Shown here piece by piece: positions 27,783-37,511 of a DNA stretch of 64,000 nucleotides (the stretch's first letter is position 1; each line of letters starts with the position of its first letter). The notes under the pieces were generated by a model. The model worked only from the letters and a program-made list of their open reading frames with translations, was not told the DNA's origin and searched no databases. A program made the translations under genes and the position numbers. Origin of the DNA: a bacterium (GTDB lineage: Bacteria; Desulfobacterota; Binatia; HRBIN30; CADEER01); assembly GCA_019637795.1 (NCBI GenBank), contig JAHBUY010000001.1, positions 1 through 64,000 on the forward strand. Direction: 5' to 3'.

Positions 27783-28994
27783 TCAGGCCCAGCGTTGGCG
27801 GCGCCGCCAGGCGACCGCCACCAGCACCACGAACGCCAGGACCAGCGCGGGCGGCGCCAGCGCCGGCGCGGGCACGCGGATGGACGCGGTGCCGCCGACG
27901 CGACCTCCGCACAGGTCCGCCGCGAAGAGCAGGTCGTTCGGGGTCACCGGACGGTTGAGCGGAATGCCCGGCAGTCCGGAGGCATCGACGAAGTTGCCGT
28001 TCGCGTCCGTGCTGCCGGTGCCCAGCAACTCGTCGTCGACGCTGCCCGGCGGCTGGTCGGGAACGCCGTTGGCGCCGGCGGCGAAGATCGCGAGGCAGGC
28101 GTCATCCGACTGCGCGTGCGGCGCGCCGACGCCGAAGACCCGCGTGGCTCCGGACGCGATGCCGCCGCTGCCGCCCATGCCACCGGGACCGGGCATGCTG
28201 CCCTGGATCGACGGCGGCGGCGGCGCGACGCCGCCGAGCGTCGCCGACAGGGCCGACAGGTCGGCGGCGGCCCAGCGCGCATGTTGCGCGGCGCCGGCGT
28301 AGACCAGGCTCCAGGCATTGGTGGCGGGCGTGAAGGCGAGCACGTCCTCGTCGTTGAAGGCGATTCCCGCGATCACCCCGCTGGTGTCGAAGGACAGCAG
28401 CAGATCGCCGTTGGCGAGACGATCGAAGGCGTCGAGATCCAACCCGTCCGGCACGCCGTGCTGCGAGCCGTCGAAGAACAGGGTCGCCACCGCGCCGTCG
28501 AGCTGCACGATGTCCTCGTCGTCGGCGACGAACGACCCGAAGTCGACGCTGGTATCGAACGAGAGGAGGAACTTGCCGGCGCCGAGCACGCGCAGCGCAT
28601 CCACCTGCGCGCCGGACGGCACGCCGCGGGCGGCGGCGTCGAAGGCCAGCGCGTAGGTAGCGCCGTCGAAGCGCACGACATCGCCGGGGCGGACGATCAG
28701 GCCGCCGGGCAGCTCGAGGTCGACGTCGAAGGCGAGGAATTGGTCGCCGTTGCCGGCGCGGTCATAGGCGACGATGCCGCTGCCCGCGGGATAGGTGCCG
28801 ACGGGCACCAGCGACACGAGGCCGTTGGCGGTCTCCTGGGCGACGGTCTGCGGCGTCACCAGGGTGGCGCCGAGCTCGACCGCGACGTCGGTGGTGTAGC
28901 GCAGCGACTGCAGCACCGGCGCAGCCGCCGCCATGGATGGGACGAGCGCCAGCGCCAGCAGCGCCAGCGGCCAGCGGCGACGGCGGGCGGTCAT
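27783..28994 (-). CDS. Exported surface protein with C-terminal sorting tail
   Basis: A 403-residue secreted protein. Residues 1-27 are a signal peptide (P-L-A-L-L-A-L-A-L-V-P-S-M-A-A-A). The middle contains at least three copies of a beta-rich unit of about 50 residues, each with F-D-T-S or F-D-V-D, then D-E-D and V-x-x-F/L-D-G, for example L-L-S-F-D-T-S followed by F-N-D-E-D-V-L-A-F. The C-terminus is V-P-A-P-A-L-A-P-P, a hydrophobic helix, then W-R-R-R-Q-R, a layout typical of PEP-CTERM/exosortase-type anchors. Function unknown; it may recognise a surface ligand. Confidence 0.75.
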   Translation of the reverse strand: MTARRRRWPLALLALALVPSMAAAAPVLQSLRYTTDVAVELGATLVTPQTVAQETANGLVSLVPVGTYPAGSGIVAYDRAGNGDQFLAFDVDLELPGGLIVRPGDVVRFDGATYALAFDAAARGVPSGAQVDALRVLGAGKFLLSFDTSVDFGSFVADDEDIVQLDGAVATLFFDGSQHGVPDGLDLDAFDRLANGDLLLSFDTSGVIAGIAFNDEDVLAFTPATNAWSLVYAGAAQHARWAAADLSALSATLGGVAPPPPSIQGSMPGPGGMGGSGGIASGATRVFGVGAPHAQSDDACLAIFAAGANGVPDQPPGSVDDELLGTGSTDANGNFVDASGLPGIPLNRPVTPNDLLFAADLCGGRVGGTASIRVPAPALAPPALVLAFVVLVAVAWRRRQRWA

Positions 28995-29023
28995 GGGTCT
29001 CGACCGAGGCGAGGCGCCGCGTC

Positions 29024-29818
29024 TCACGGGCACGGCAGCGCGCCGCAACTGTTCATCTTCGGCGCGCCGGCGGCGACGAGGTCCGTGCCGCCGTTGCCGC
29101 CGGTCTGGCAGCCGATCGCCACCGACGCGACGACGCCGTTGCCGCCGTTCGCCTGGGTGAAGGCGTTGAGGATCGACCCGCCGCGAACGCCGTCGCCCTT
29201 GTTGCCGTTGCCGACGCAGCCCGAGGCCACCGACGGATCGGCGATGCCGTCGACGCCGTTCACCGACCCTTCCGAGTTGGTGACGACGCCGGTGGAGCCC
29301 TGAATCCCCGAGCCGCCGCAGTGGAGCACGCGCACGCTGTCGACGCGCCCGAAGGTGCCGAGCGTGATGCCGTTCGCTCCCATGCCGCGGATGCCGCCGT
29401 TGCGCACCGCCACGCCCTGTCGGCCGGTGGCGTCGATGCCGACGCCGCTGCCGAGCGGCGAGCAGGAGCCCACCGGCGTGCCGACGCAGGTGGTGGCCCC
29501 GAGGATGCTGAAGCCGTTGAGGTCGATGGTGACGTCGTTGGCGGTGACGAGGATCGCCGTCGTGTCCTGCGCCGTCGCGCCGCCGCCGCGGGCCGCGGCG
29601 TCGGTGAGGTCGAGGTTGCTGGTCAGTCGATAGCTGCCGGGGCGATCGATGGTGACCGGGAACTTCGCCGCGTCGCTCGGCGTGACCCCGCCCGCCTTGG
29701 CGCGGGCCTGGTTGATCTCGATCACGCCGTCGACGCCGCGCGCCGCCGTCGCCGATGCCGCGACGAGCAGCGACAGGGTGAACGCGCGGACTCGCCGCAG
29801 CCATCGGGTGTGCGCCAT
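29024..29818 (-). CDS. Secreted right-handed beta-helix protein
   Basis: A 264-residue exported protein with a signal peptide (L-S-L-L-V-A-A-S-A-T-A-A-R-G). The mature part repeats short beta-strand and turn units: V-T-I-D-L-N-G-F-S-I-L-G, G-V-A-V-R-N-G-G-I-R-G-M-G-A-N-G-I, V-D-S-V-R-V-L-H-C-G-G-S-G-I. These are the marks of a parallel beta-helix like those in pectate-lyase-fold proteins. The typical catalytic Arg/Asp sets are not identifiable, so it may be structural. A strong AGGAGGGAG ribosome binding site precedes ATG 29818. It is 29 bases from the sorting-tail protein gene on the same strand. Confidence 0.75.
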   Translation of the reverse strand: MAHTRWLRRVRAFTLSLLVAASATAARGVDGVIEINQARAKAGGVTPSDAAKFPVTIDRPGSYRLTSNLDLTDAAARGGGATAQDTTAILVTANDVTIDLNGFSILGATTCVGTPVGSCSPLGSGVGIDATGRQGVAVRNGGIRGMGANGITLGTFGRVDSVRVLHCGGSGIQGSTGVVTNSEGSVNGVDGIADPSVASGCVGNGNKGDGVRGGSILNAFTQANGGNGVVASVAIGCQTGGNGGTDLVAAGAPKMNSCGALPCP

Positions 29819-29977
29819 GGGACTCCCTCCTGTGCGAGGCGGCCCCTCGAGTGGCGCGCCTCCTCTCCCGGACCGCGCGTCCCTATGGCGCCGGCGTGCC
29901 GATGTCAACGTCAGGCTCGCGGGCGCGGCGCGCCGGCCGTTGGCGGCGCCCAGGGGACGCGCGGCTGGAGCCGGCGT

Positions 29978-30541
29978 TCAGGGCGCGAGGTCCGCGACGC
30001 AGTCGCTGCCGTTCCAGCAGGTGCCGTTGGGACAGTCGCAGCGCGCCACCTGGTGGCTCGCGGACGGCGCGCAGCCGCAGGCCCCGATGTCGCAGGTCGC
30101 GGGAAAGTCGGAGCTGCCGAGACAGCACAGCGCGCTGCTCACCGTGCCGCCGCTGTCGCGGCAGGCCTGGGCGAGCGGGTCGGGCGCCGGGGTCGCGGTC
30201 GGCGTCGCGGTGGCGGGCGCGACACAGGCGCTGCCGCTCCAGCAGGTGCCGCCCGGGCACTCGCAGCGCGCCACCTGGTGGCTCGCGGACGGGGCGCAGC
30301 CGCAGGCGCCGATGCCGCCGCAACTCGACGCAAAGTCGGCGGTGCCCAGGCAGCACGCCGCGCTGCCCACCGCGCCGCCGCTGTCGCGGCAGGCCTGGGC
30401 GAGCGGGTTCGGCGTCGCGGTCGGCGTGGCGGGTGGCGGTGTCGCGGTGCGCGTGGGCGTCGCCGAGTGATCGTCGCCGCCGCACGCGGCCAGCAGCACC
30501 AGCACGCCGACGAGCGGCAGCGAACGCAGGCGGGTCGTCAT
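29978..30541 (-). CDS. Lipoprotein with two tandem Cys-rich repeats
   Basis: A 187-residue lipoprotein. The lipobox L-A-A-C follows L-V-G-V-L-V-L. A Thr/Pro spacer precedes two near-identical units of about 60 residues, each running A-Q-A-C-R-D-S-G-G, C-C-L-G, C-G-C-A-P-S-A-S-H-Q-V-A-R-C and G-T-C-W, with ten or so cysteines likely disulphide-bonded. A second Thr/Pro spacer separates the units. Function unknown. It lies just downstream of priA on the same strand, separated by 83 bases, and in front of the beta-helix protein. Confidence 0.78.
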   Translation of the reverse strand: MTTRLRSLPLVGVLVLLAACGGDDHSATPTRTATPPPATPTATPNPLAQACRDSGGAVGSAACCLGTADFASSCGGIGACGCAPSASHQVARCECPGGTCWSGSACVAPATATPTATPAPDPLAQACRDSGGTVSSALCCLGSSDFPATCDIGACGCAPSASHQVARCDCPNGTCWNGSDCVADLAP

Positions 30542-30624
30542 GCGCGCAGGGTATCCGGCCGCCGGCGCGGAGGAAGGGCAAAAGTGACGCCGCGCCCGCC
30601 GGGCCGGAGGACCCGCCGCGCCGC

Positions 30625-33072
30625 TCACAGCAGGTGCTGCGGGTCGACGTCGACGATGACCCGGGTGTCGCTGGGGCGGGCGGCGGCGCGCAGCTCGGGC
30701 ACCGCCTCGCCGACCGCCTGGCGCAGCACGCCGCCCTGCGGGCCGCGGACCAGGATGTGGTGGCGATGTCGCTGGCGCAGCCGTTCGATGGCGGCGGGAG
30801 CCGGACCGAGCACGCCGAAGCGGCCGTCGGCGCGCTCGCGCAGGGTGCGCGCCGCGGCGGCGGCGAGCGCCTCCACCGCGGCCGCCTCGGGTCCCTCGAA
30901 GCGCAGGAGGACGAGGCGCGAGAACGGCGGGTAGCCGAGCTCGCGCCGCGCCGCCAGCTCGGCGGCGGCGAAGGCGGCGTAGTCGTGCGTCGCCGCCGCC
31001 TGCAGCGCGTAGTGCTCCGGCTGCAGGGTCTGCACGATCACCCGGCCCGGCTTCTCGCCGCGGCCGGCGCGGCCCGCCACCTGGGCCAGCAATTGGAAGG
31101 TGCGTTCGGCGGCGCGGAAGTCGGGGAAGTTGAGGCCGGCGTCGGCGAGCACGACGCCGACCAGCGTCACCCCCGGCACGTCGTGCCCCTTGGTGATCAT
31201 CTGGGTCCCGATCAGGATGTCGAAGCGGCCGGCGCGCCAGTCGCCGAGCAGGGCCTGCTGGCTGCCCTTGCGCCGCGTCGTGTCGCGGTCCATGCGCGCC
31301 ACCCGGGCGCCGGGAAAGCGCTGGCGCAGCAGCGCCTCGAGCTGCTCGGTGCCGACGCCCCACTCGATGAGCGCCGCCTCGCGGCACTCGGGACACAGCG
31401 CCGGCGGGCGGACGGTGTAGTCGCAGTAGTGGCAGCGCGCGGCGCCCCAGCGCCGGTGCACGGTGAGCGCGACGCTGCAGTTCGGGCACATCGCCGGCTC
31501 GCCGCAGGCGCGGCACTGCAGGAAGTTCGCGAAGCCGCGGCGATTGAGAAAGACGAGGCTCTGCCCCCCGGCCGCGAGATTGGCCTCGAGCGCCGCCGCC
31601 AGCTCGGGGGTGAGCACCGGCGGTTGCGCCGCGGCGTGGGCGCGCAGGTCCACCAATTGCACCGGCGGCAGCGGCCGGTTGGCGACGCGCTCTGGCAGCT
31701 CGAGCAGGCGGTAGCGCCCGCCGCGGGCGTTGGCGAGGCTCTCCATCGACGGCGTCGCCGAACCGAGGATGATCGGGCAGGCCGCCAGCTTGGCGCGCAT
31801 CACCGCCACGTCGCGGCCGTGGTAGTGCACGCCGTCGCCCTGCTTGTACGAGCCGTCGTGCTCCTCGTCGACGATGATCAGGCCGAGCCGGCGCAGTGGC
31901 GCGAACACCGCCGAGCGCGCGCCGACGACGATGCGCGCCATGCCGCGGGCGATGCGCCGCCACTCGTCCCAGCGCTCGCCGACCGAGAGCTGGCTGTGCA
32001 GCACGGCGACCGCGTCGCCGAAGCGCGCCCGCACCCGTTCGACGAGTTGGTGGGTGAGCGAGATCTCCGGCACCAGCACCAGGGCGCTCATCCCCGGCGG
32101 CATGGCGGCGATGGCGCGCAGGTAGACCTCGGTCTTGCCGCTGCCGGTGACACCGTGCAGCAGCCAGGCGACGAACCCCGCGTCGCGCGCGCCGGCGATC
32201 GCGTCGACCGCCGCCTGCTGCGCCGCCGTCAGCGCCACCGCGACGTCGCGCGCGGCGACCGGCGGCAGCACCGGCCGGTACTGCTCCTCTTCGCGCACCC
32301 GCGCCAGGCCGGCGTCGAGCAGCACCCGCAGCTTGGCGCGCGCGTCGGGGAACGAGTGCCGCAGCTCGTGCTCCGGGGCGCGGCGCAGCGGATGGTCGCG
32401 CAGGTAGGCGTAGAGCGCGCGCAGCGCCGGCCGGCGGGCGAGCGCCGGATGGCCGTCGTCGACCGCCGCCGCGGCCTCGTAGAAGCGCTGCCGACGGGTC
32501 GGCGCGACCTCGCGCAGCAGGCGTTCGCTGATCCGCGCCACGCCCCGCCCGACCAGCGCCGCGAGCCCGCGCCGGCCGCGCGCGCCCAGCTTCTCGGCGA
32601 CCGTCGCCACCGGCACCTCGGCGGCGCCGAGGAGCGCCACCACCGCCGCCTCGGCGGCCGGCAGCTCGTCGGGCGGGTCGGCGATCAGCATCGCCGCGCG
32701 CGCCGTCTCGATGCGCAGCGCGCCGGGCAGCGCCGTGCTCAGCACCTCGCCGAGCGGGCTCAGGTAGTAGTCGGCCATCCAGCCGGCGAGCCGCATCAGC
32801 GAGGCGTCGAGCACCGGCTGCTCGTCGAGGACCGCGATCAGATCGCGCAGCGCCGCGCGCGCCGCGCCGTCCTCGAGCACCACCCCCATCGCCCGCCGGC
32901 CGCCGAGCGGCACCAGGACGCGCGTCCCCGGTGCCAGCGACGTCGGCGCTCGATAGTCGAGCGGCGCGATGCGGCCGGGCGAGGGTACCAGCACGACCCG
33001 CACCACCGCGCCGCACTCGCTCTGGCGCGGCGCCTCCTCGGGGGGAGGCGTGAAGGCCGACGTCGACGACAC
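30625..33072 (-). CDS. priA: Primosomal protein N' (replication restart helicase)
   Basis: An 815-residue 3'-5' DNA helicase that reloads replisomes at collapsed forks. The N-terminal 3'-DNA-binding domain is followed by Walker A G-V-T-G-S-G-K-T near 269-276, the D-E-E-H box in I-I-V-D-E-E-H-D-G-S-Y-K-Q, and the zinc-binding insertion with paired Cys (C-R-A-C-G, C-P-N-C, C-H-Y-C, C-P-E-C). Helicase motifs V-VI (L-I-G-T-Q-M-I-T-K-G-H-D; Q-V-A-G-R-A-G-R) follow. It starts with GTG; an internal GTG is possible. Confidence 0.95.
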   Translation of the reverse strand: MSSTSAFTPPPEEAPRQSECGAVVRVVLVPSPGRIAPLDYRAPTSLAPGTRVLVPLGGRRAMGVVLEDGAARAALRDLIAVLDEQPVLDASLMRLAGWMADYYLSPLGEVLSTALPGALRIETARAAMLIADPPDELPAAEAAVVALLGAAEVPVATVAEKLGARGRRGLAALVGRGVARISERLLREVAPTRRQRFYEAAAAVDDGHPALARRPALRALYAYLRDHPLRRAPEHELRHSFPDARAKLRVLLDAGLARVREEEQYRPVLPPVAARDVAVALTAAQQAAVDAIAGARDAGFVAWLLHGVTGSGKTEVYLRAIAAMPPGMSALVLVPEISLTHQLVERVRARFGDAVAVLHSQLSVGERWDEWRRIARGMARIVVGARSAVFAPLRRLGLIIVDEEHDGSYKQGDGVHYHGRDVAVMRAKLAACPIILGSATPSMESLANARGGRYRLLELPERVANRPLPPVQLVDLRAHAAAQPPVLTPELAAALEANLAAGGQSLVFLNRRGFANFLQCRACGEPAMCPNCSVALTVHRRWGAARCHYCDYTVRPPALCPECREAALIEWGVGTEQLEALLRQRFPGARVARMDRDTTRRKGSQQALLGDWRAGRFDILIGTQMITKGHDVPGVTLVGVVLADAGLNFPDFRAAERTFQLLAQVAGRAGRGEKPGRVIVQTLQPEHYALQAAATHDYAAFAAAELAARRELGYPPFSRLVLLRFEGPEAAAVEALAAAAARTLRERADGRFGVLGPAPAAIERLRQRHRHHILVRGPQGGVLRQAVGEAVPELRAAARPSDTRVIVDVDPQHLL

Positions 33073-33297
33073 CGCCGTTCCGTCACGCGACGAAGACGAC
33101 GCGATCGATCGTCGGGACCAGCCGCCGCGACGTCAGCATCTCCATTGCGCCGCCTTCATCGCACATCGCCGCCAGGTCGTCACACCGGCCCCGCGCCGCC
33201 GCTCTCTTCTCCGTTCCGCGAAGCAGTCGGACACGACCTCGCGCATGTGGGGGACAGCGGAACGCCCGGGGGCGGCGAGCACGGCCGAGGTGGGCGC

Positions 33298-36200
33298 TCA
33301 GGCGCGGACGATGCGCTGGTAGATCTTCGGCAGCTCGCGCGGCAGGGCGGTGATGTCCTCGATCACCATGTAGCGGCTCTCGTCGCACATCTGGCGCAGA
33401 TAGTCGTGGCCGGCCTTGTCGACGGTGATGCAGAAGGGCGTCACGCCGGTGGCCTCGGCCTCGCGCAGCGCCGCGGCCGTGTCGCGGATGCCATACACGT
33501 TGCTGCGCCGGTCCTGGCCGTAGTCGTAGTCCTGGGGGAAGCCGTCGCTGAGCAGGAACAGGTGCTTCACGCGCGAGCTCACCGCCGACAGCTTCTCCAC
33601 CGCGTGGCGCAGCGCGGTGCCCATGCGGGTGCTGCGCTTGGGCTCGATGCCGCCGAGGCGGCCCTTCACCGTCGAGGTCAGGGCCTCGGCGAACGACTTC
33701 ACGCGGTAGACCTCGACCCGTTCGCGGCCGTGACCGGAGAAGCCGTAGATCGCGTAGGCATCGCCGATCTCCTCCAGCGCCTCGGCCATGATCACCAGCG
33801 TCTCCTTGGTGACGTCGATGATGCGGCGCGACCGACTCGAGCCGCGGCCGGCGCCGTTGCTCTCGAACGGCTCGTCGGTGGAGGCGCTCATGTCGACCAG
33901 GAACAGGGTCGCGACGTCGCGCTCCTCGCGCTTGCGGGCGACGTAGACGCGGCTCGACGGCGCCAGGCCGGCGCGGCGGTCGACGCGCGCCGCGATGGCG
34001 GCGTTGAGGTCGAAGTCCTCGCCGTCCTCGAGCCCGCGCACGGTGCGGTACATCTCCGGCCGGACGCGCTGGAACTGCCGCCGCACCTCGGGAATCAGGC
34101 GCGCGTAGTCGCCCAGCGCCTGGGTGAAGAACTCGCCCGAGTCGCCCTCGATGTTGAGCTCGTACAGCCGGCACCAGGCGCTGCGGTAGTCGTCGATGTG
34201 ATAGTCCCACTCGTCGTAGGCGAAGAAGGAGCCGTCGCTCCGCTCGTCCGGCAGCCGCCGGCGGGCGCGGCGGGCGCCCGCCTCGGGGTCGCCGACGAGA
34301 GCGCGCAGCTCGTCGATCTGCTCGCTGGGGAGCTTGCCGATGAGATCGGTGATGAAGAGGCCGATGCCGTCGACGTCCTCGGCGGCGGCCTGCGTGATGT
34401 CGAGCCTGGCGCCGCTGTCGAGCAGGCGCTTGAGCTCCTCGGGCGACATCGGCACGGCGCCGCCGGCGCCCTGCATCTCGTCGGGCGAGAGTTGCAGCGG
34501 CAGGCGCTCGTCGTCGGCGAGGCGCTCGCCGCTCGACGGCGCCGCCTCGGTGCGCGGCGCCTCGCCGCTCGGCGCCGGCGGCCCCTCGTCGTCGCCGTAC
34601 ATGTCGAGCAGCGCGTCGCCGGTGATCTGGTCGAGCGCGAAGCCGTCGAGGTCGCGGTCGCTCGCCAGGTAGGCGGGCTCGGCGGCGGCGAGGGCGCCGG
34701 CCAGCGAGTCGGCCACGCGCAGCGCATCCTCGACCGTGGCGCGCGGATCGGCCAGCGGCGCGACGCAGGCGACGATCAGTCGCGCGCCGGGTTCGTCGAG
34801 CCAGCGCGGCAGCGCCGGCGCTGGCGCGCCGCGCAGCGCCAGGCAGAACACGGCGTCGAGCCGCCCGCTGCGCGGCGGCGCCGGCAGCGTCGCCCAGCGT
34901 TCGAGCAGGCGGTCGGCGACCCAGCGCCCTTCGGCGGCGAGGCCGCGGTACTCGGCGCACAGGCGATGGTGGACGCGCACCCCCTCCGCCAGCAGGAAGA
35001 GCTCCTCCAGCGCCTCCGGCCGGGCGGGATCGGACAGGTGGTGACAGAGCGCGCCGCCCGGCGGCACCTCGGCGGACGGTGGGCCGTCCGGTGGCGTGAA
35101 CGCGTAGGTGCCGAACTCGCGCCGGCCGGCGAGCTGGGCGGCGACGAAGCGGTAGAGGCGCTGGTTGTCCTCGTGGGTCGGCAGCCAGTCGATGCGCAGC
35201 GGCAGCGCGATCTCGTTCTCCGCCGGGCACTCCTCGAGCGGCGGGCGGAGGCGAATGGTGTCGAGCGAGCGCAGCGACGCCGCCTCGCCGCTCAGCATCT
35301 GGACGTATTTGCGCAGCAGGCCCTGCACCTCCTCGAGGGTGGCGGCGGTGGAGGTCGCGCGCAGCACCTTCAGGCTGGTGCGCGACTCGAGGGCGAAGTA
35401 GGCCATGCCGGCGTCGGCATTGTCCCGCGCCAGGCGCAGACCGGTGTCGAACCACTCGCGCACCATCGCCGGCGCCGCCTCCTCGTACACGCGGGGCAGC
35501 GCCCGCAGCGCCGCGACGGTGGCGGTCGGGCACGTGGCGGCGACGCGCTCGAGCTGCGCCAGGGCGTCGAGCCGCTGCGCCTCCGGCACCTGCAGGACGA
35601 GCGGGCCGGCGACCGGCGCGATGTCGGCGGCGGCCCCGGCCAGCCGCTTGCCGGTCTGGCGCAAGGCCCGCAGCAGGGCGGCGCGCACCGGCGCGGCGAG
35701 CGCGGCGAGCGACTCGGGCAGGTCGCGGTAGAGGGCGGCGGCATCCCGCGCCGCCGCGACGGCGAGGGCGATCACCGTGCGCAGCAGATCGGCCTGCTCC
35801 TCGGCGCCCCAGCCGCGCAGGGCCCGCGGCAGGGTGGCGAAGAGCTCGCGCTCCTTGATCGTCGGGTACAGCGCGGCGCCGGCGCCGGCCCACAGCCGGT
35901 AGGCGGAGGGATCGAGGATCACCACCGGCTGCGGCGCCGCGGCGAAGTAGGCCTGGGCGAGGAACTCGCCCTGCCATCCCTGCTGGCCGTAGAGGTCGCG
36001 GCCGATCTCGACCCAGGCGCGCAGGCGGGTGAGGCCGTCGCCGCGGCGCAGCAGCGAGCCGGTGGTGCGGAAGAACGTCGCCGCCAGCTTGCTCGACGTC
36101 GCCGCGAGCTCGCGCCCGAGCCCGCACCAGGCGGCGGCGGTGGACAGCGGCTCGCGCCCGAAGGCGGCCGGCGCGAGCGCGAAATAGGCCATCGCGCCGT

Positions 36201-36477
36201 CGCGGCACGCGGGCTCGCCGCCCGCGAGATCCTCGCCGAGCCGTACCCACTCGGCGAACCCGTCGGCGCCGAACGCCTCCCACGCGGCGGCGGCTCGCCG
36301 GTAGTAGCGCTGGGCGAGGACCGCCGAGAGCGCGGCGAGGCGGTCGCCGACCTGCAGCATCGGCGCGTGCACCGCGGCGCCGAGCGCCTCGGCCGCCGCG
36401 TGCGCCGCCGCGCCCTCGGGATCGTCGAGGAGGTGGCTGCTCAGCCAGACAGCGCGGAGCGGGCTGCGCTCAGACAT
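33298..36477 (-). CDS. VWA-domain protein, CbbO/NorD type
   Basis: A 1059-residue cytoplasmic protein. The C-terminal 230 residues are a von Willebrand A domain with an intact MIDAS: D-M-S-A-S-T (D-x-S-x-S), R-M-G-T and L-S-D-G-F-P. Characterised CbbO and NorD proteins pair with a MoxR-type AAA+ ATPase and remodel a client enzyme, the VWA domain docking by metal-mediated contact. The long N-terminal half is helical with repeated A-M-A-Y-F-A-L and F-F-R-T-T-G-type units, so this copy is larger than the usual 600-800 residues. Its AAA+ partner lies upstream on the same strand, 180 bases away. The client is unknown. Confidence 0.85.
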   Translation of the reverse strand: MSERSPLRAVWLSSHLLDDPEGAAAHAAAEALGAAVHAPMLQVGDRLAALSAVLAQRYYRRAAAAWEAFGADGFAEWVRLGEDLAGGEPACRDGAMAYFALAPAAFGREPLSTAAAWCGLGRELAATSSKLAATFFRTTGSLLRRGDGLTRLRAWVEIGRDLYGQQGWQGEFLAQAYFAAAPQPVVILDPSAYRLWAGAGAALYPTIKERELFATLPRALRGWGAEEQADLLRTVIALAVAAARDAAALYRDLPESLAALAAPVRAALLRALRQTGKRLAGAAADIAPVAGPLVLQVPEAQRLDALAQLERVAATCPTATVAALRALPRVYEEAAPAMVREWFDTGLRLARDNADAGMAYFALESRTSLKVLRATSTAATLEEVQGLLRKYVQMLSGEAASLRSLDTIRLRPPLEECPAENEIALPLRIDWLPTHEDNQRLYRFVAAQLAGRREFGTYAFTPPDGPPSAEVPPGGALCHHLSDPARPEALEELFLLAEGVRVHHRLCAEYRGLAAEGRWVADRLLERWATLPAPPRSGRLDAVFCLALRGAPAPALPRWLDEPGARLIVACVAPLADPRATVEDALRVADSLAGALAAAEPAYLASDRDLDGFALDQITGDALLDMYGDDEGPPAPSGEAPRTEAAPSSGERLADDERLPLQLSPDEMQGAGGAVPMSPEELKRLLDSGARLDITQAAAEDVDGIGLFITDLIGKLPSEQIDELRALVGDPEAGARRARRRLPDERSDGSFFAYDEWDYHIDDYRSAWCRLYELNIEGDSGEFFTQALGDYARLIPEVRRQFQRVRPEMYRTVRGLEDGEDFDLNAAIAARVDRRAGLAPSSRVYVARKREERDVATLFLVDMSASTDEPFESNGAGRGSSRSRRIIDVTKETLVIMAEALEEIGDAYAIYGFSGHGRERVEVYRVKSFAEALTSTVKGRLGGIEPKRSTRMGTALRHAVEKLSAVSSRVKHLFLLSDGFPQDYDYGQDRRSNVYGIRDTAAALREAEATGVTPFCITVDKAGHDYLRQMCDESRYMVIEDITALPRELPKIYQRIVRA

Positions 36478-36657
36478 CGTCGATCAGCGACACGGCTGAA
36501 CGCTGGCCCGCCGCCGCTGCCCGCCGATGGACACCGACCCGCACGGCCGCGTCGCTGGCGACCGGACGCATCCGCCGGTCCCGGTGTCTGGCTCCGTGTT
36601 CATCGCGGGGAAGGGCGGCGGGGATCCATGTTCATTCGTGGATCGGCGTCCGTGCGA
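36478..36657. repeat. Gap between the AAA+ and VWA genes with degenerate repeat words
   Basis: The interval contains CCGTGTTCATCGCGG and ATCCATGTTCATTCGTGG around 36595-36643, resembling the ATCCGTG repeat family at 7915-7979. I see no ORF. Its presence inside an otherwise tight gene pair suggests a later insertion or a regulatory element. Confidence 0.4.
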
Positions 36658-37467
36658 TCAATCCCCGAAGATCGATCCGACCAGATCGTCGATGGCGCGC
36701 TGGCTCTCGACGTCGTCGGTCAGCGACTTGGCGACCGATACCTGGCAGGCACGGCGCGGGGCGACGCCCTGGCGGATGAGCTGGCCGGCGTAGACCAGCA
36801 GGCGGGTGCTGACGCCCTCCTCGAGGCCGCTCGCCTTGAGGTGGCGCACCTTCTCGCCGAGCTTCGCCAGATCCATGGCGACCTCGAGCGAGGCGCCGCT
36901 CTCGTGCGCGATCACCTGCGCCTCCTTGTCGCGCGGCGGATAGTCGAAATCGATGGTGACGAAGCGCTGGCGGGTCGAGTGCTTCAGATCCTTGAGCACG
37001 CTCTGGTAGCCGGGGTTGTAGGAGATGACGAGCAGGAAGTCGGGATGCGCCTCGATGATCTCGCCGCGCTTGTCGATCGGCAGGATGCGGCGGTGGTCGG
37101 TCAGCGGATGGATGAGGACGGTGGTGTCCTTGCGCGCCTCGACGATCTCGTCGAGGTAGCAGAAGGTCCCCAGCCGCACCGCCTGGGTGAGCGGTCCGTC
37201 GACCCACACGGTCTCGTCGCCCTTGATCAGGTAGCGGCCGACCAGATCGCTGCCGGTGAGGTCCTCGTGGCAGGCGACGGTGATCAGGTTGCCGGCGACG
37301 CCGTGCTCGCCGCCGCTGCGCAGCCGGTGCGCCATGTGCTCGACGAACCGCGTCTTGCCGCAGCCGGTCGGGCCCTTGAGCAGGATCGGCAGGCGGCAGG
37401 CGTAGGCCGCCTCGAAGATGCCGACCTCGTCGCCGACCGGCAGGTAGTAGGGCTGTTCGTCGCTCAT
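36658..37467 (-). CDS. MoxR-family AAA+ ATPase, CbbQ/NirQ/NorQ type
   Basis: A 269-residue ATPase. Walker A is G-P-T-G-C-G-K-T at 32-39, Walker B T-F-C-Y-L-D-E-I near 107-114, the sensor region V-I-S-Y-N-P-G-Y-Q near 160, and the C-terminal lid follows [10 protein letters not shown]. CbbQ-like hexamers, with a VWA partner, activate Rubisco or nitric-oxide and nitrite reductases. None of these is encoded within the window. ATG 37467 opens [10 protein letters not shown]. The zinc-ribbon TPR gene ends 44 bases upstream on the same strand. Confidence 0.9.
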   Translation of the reverse strand: MSDEQPYYLPVGDEVGIFEAAYACRLPILLKGPTGCGKTRFVEHMAHRLRSGGEHGVAGNLITVACHEDLTGSDLVGRYLIKGDETVWVDGPLTQAVRLGTFCYLDEIVEARKDTTVLIHPLTDHRRILPIDKRGEIIEAHPDFLLVISYNPGYQSVLKDLKHSTRQRFVTIDFDYPPRDKEAQVIAHESGASLEVAMDLAKLGEKVRHLKASGLEEGVSTRLLVYAGQLIRQGVAPRRACQVSVAKSLTDDVESQRAIDDLVGSIFGD

Positions 37468-37511
37468 CGCTGTGCGCTCTCGTCGGCGGCGCGGCGAACG
37501 CCGCGCGCCGG

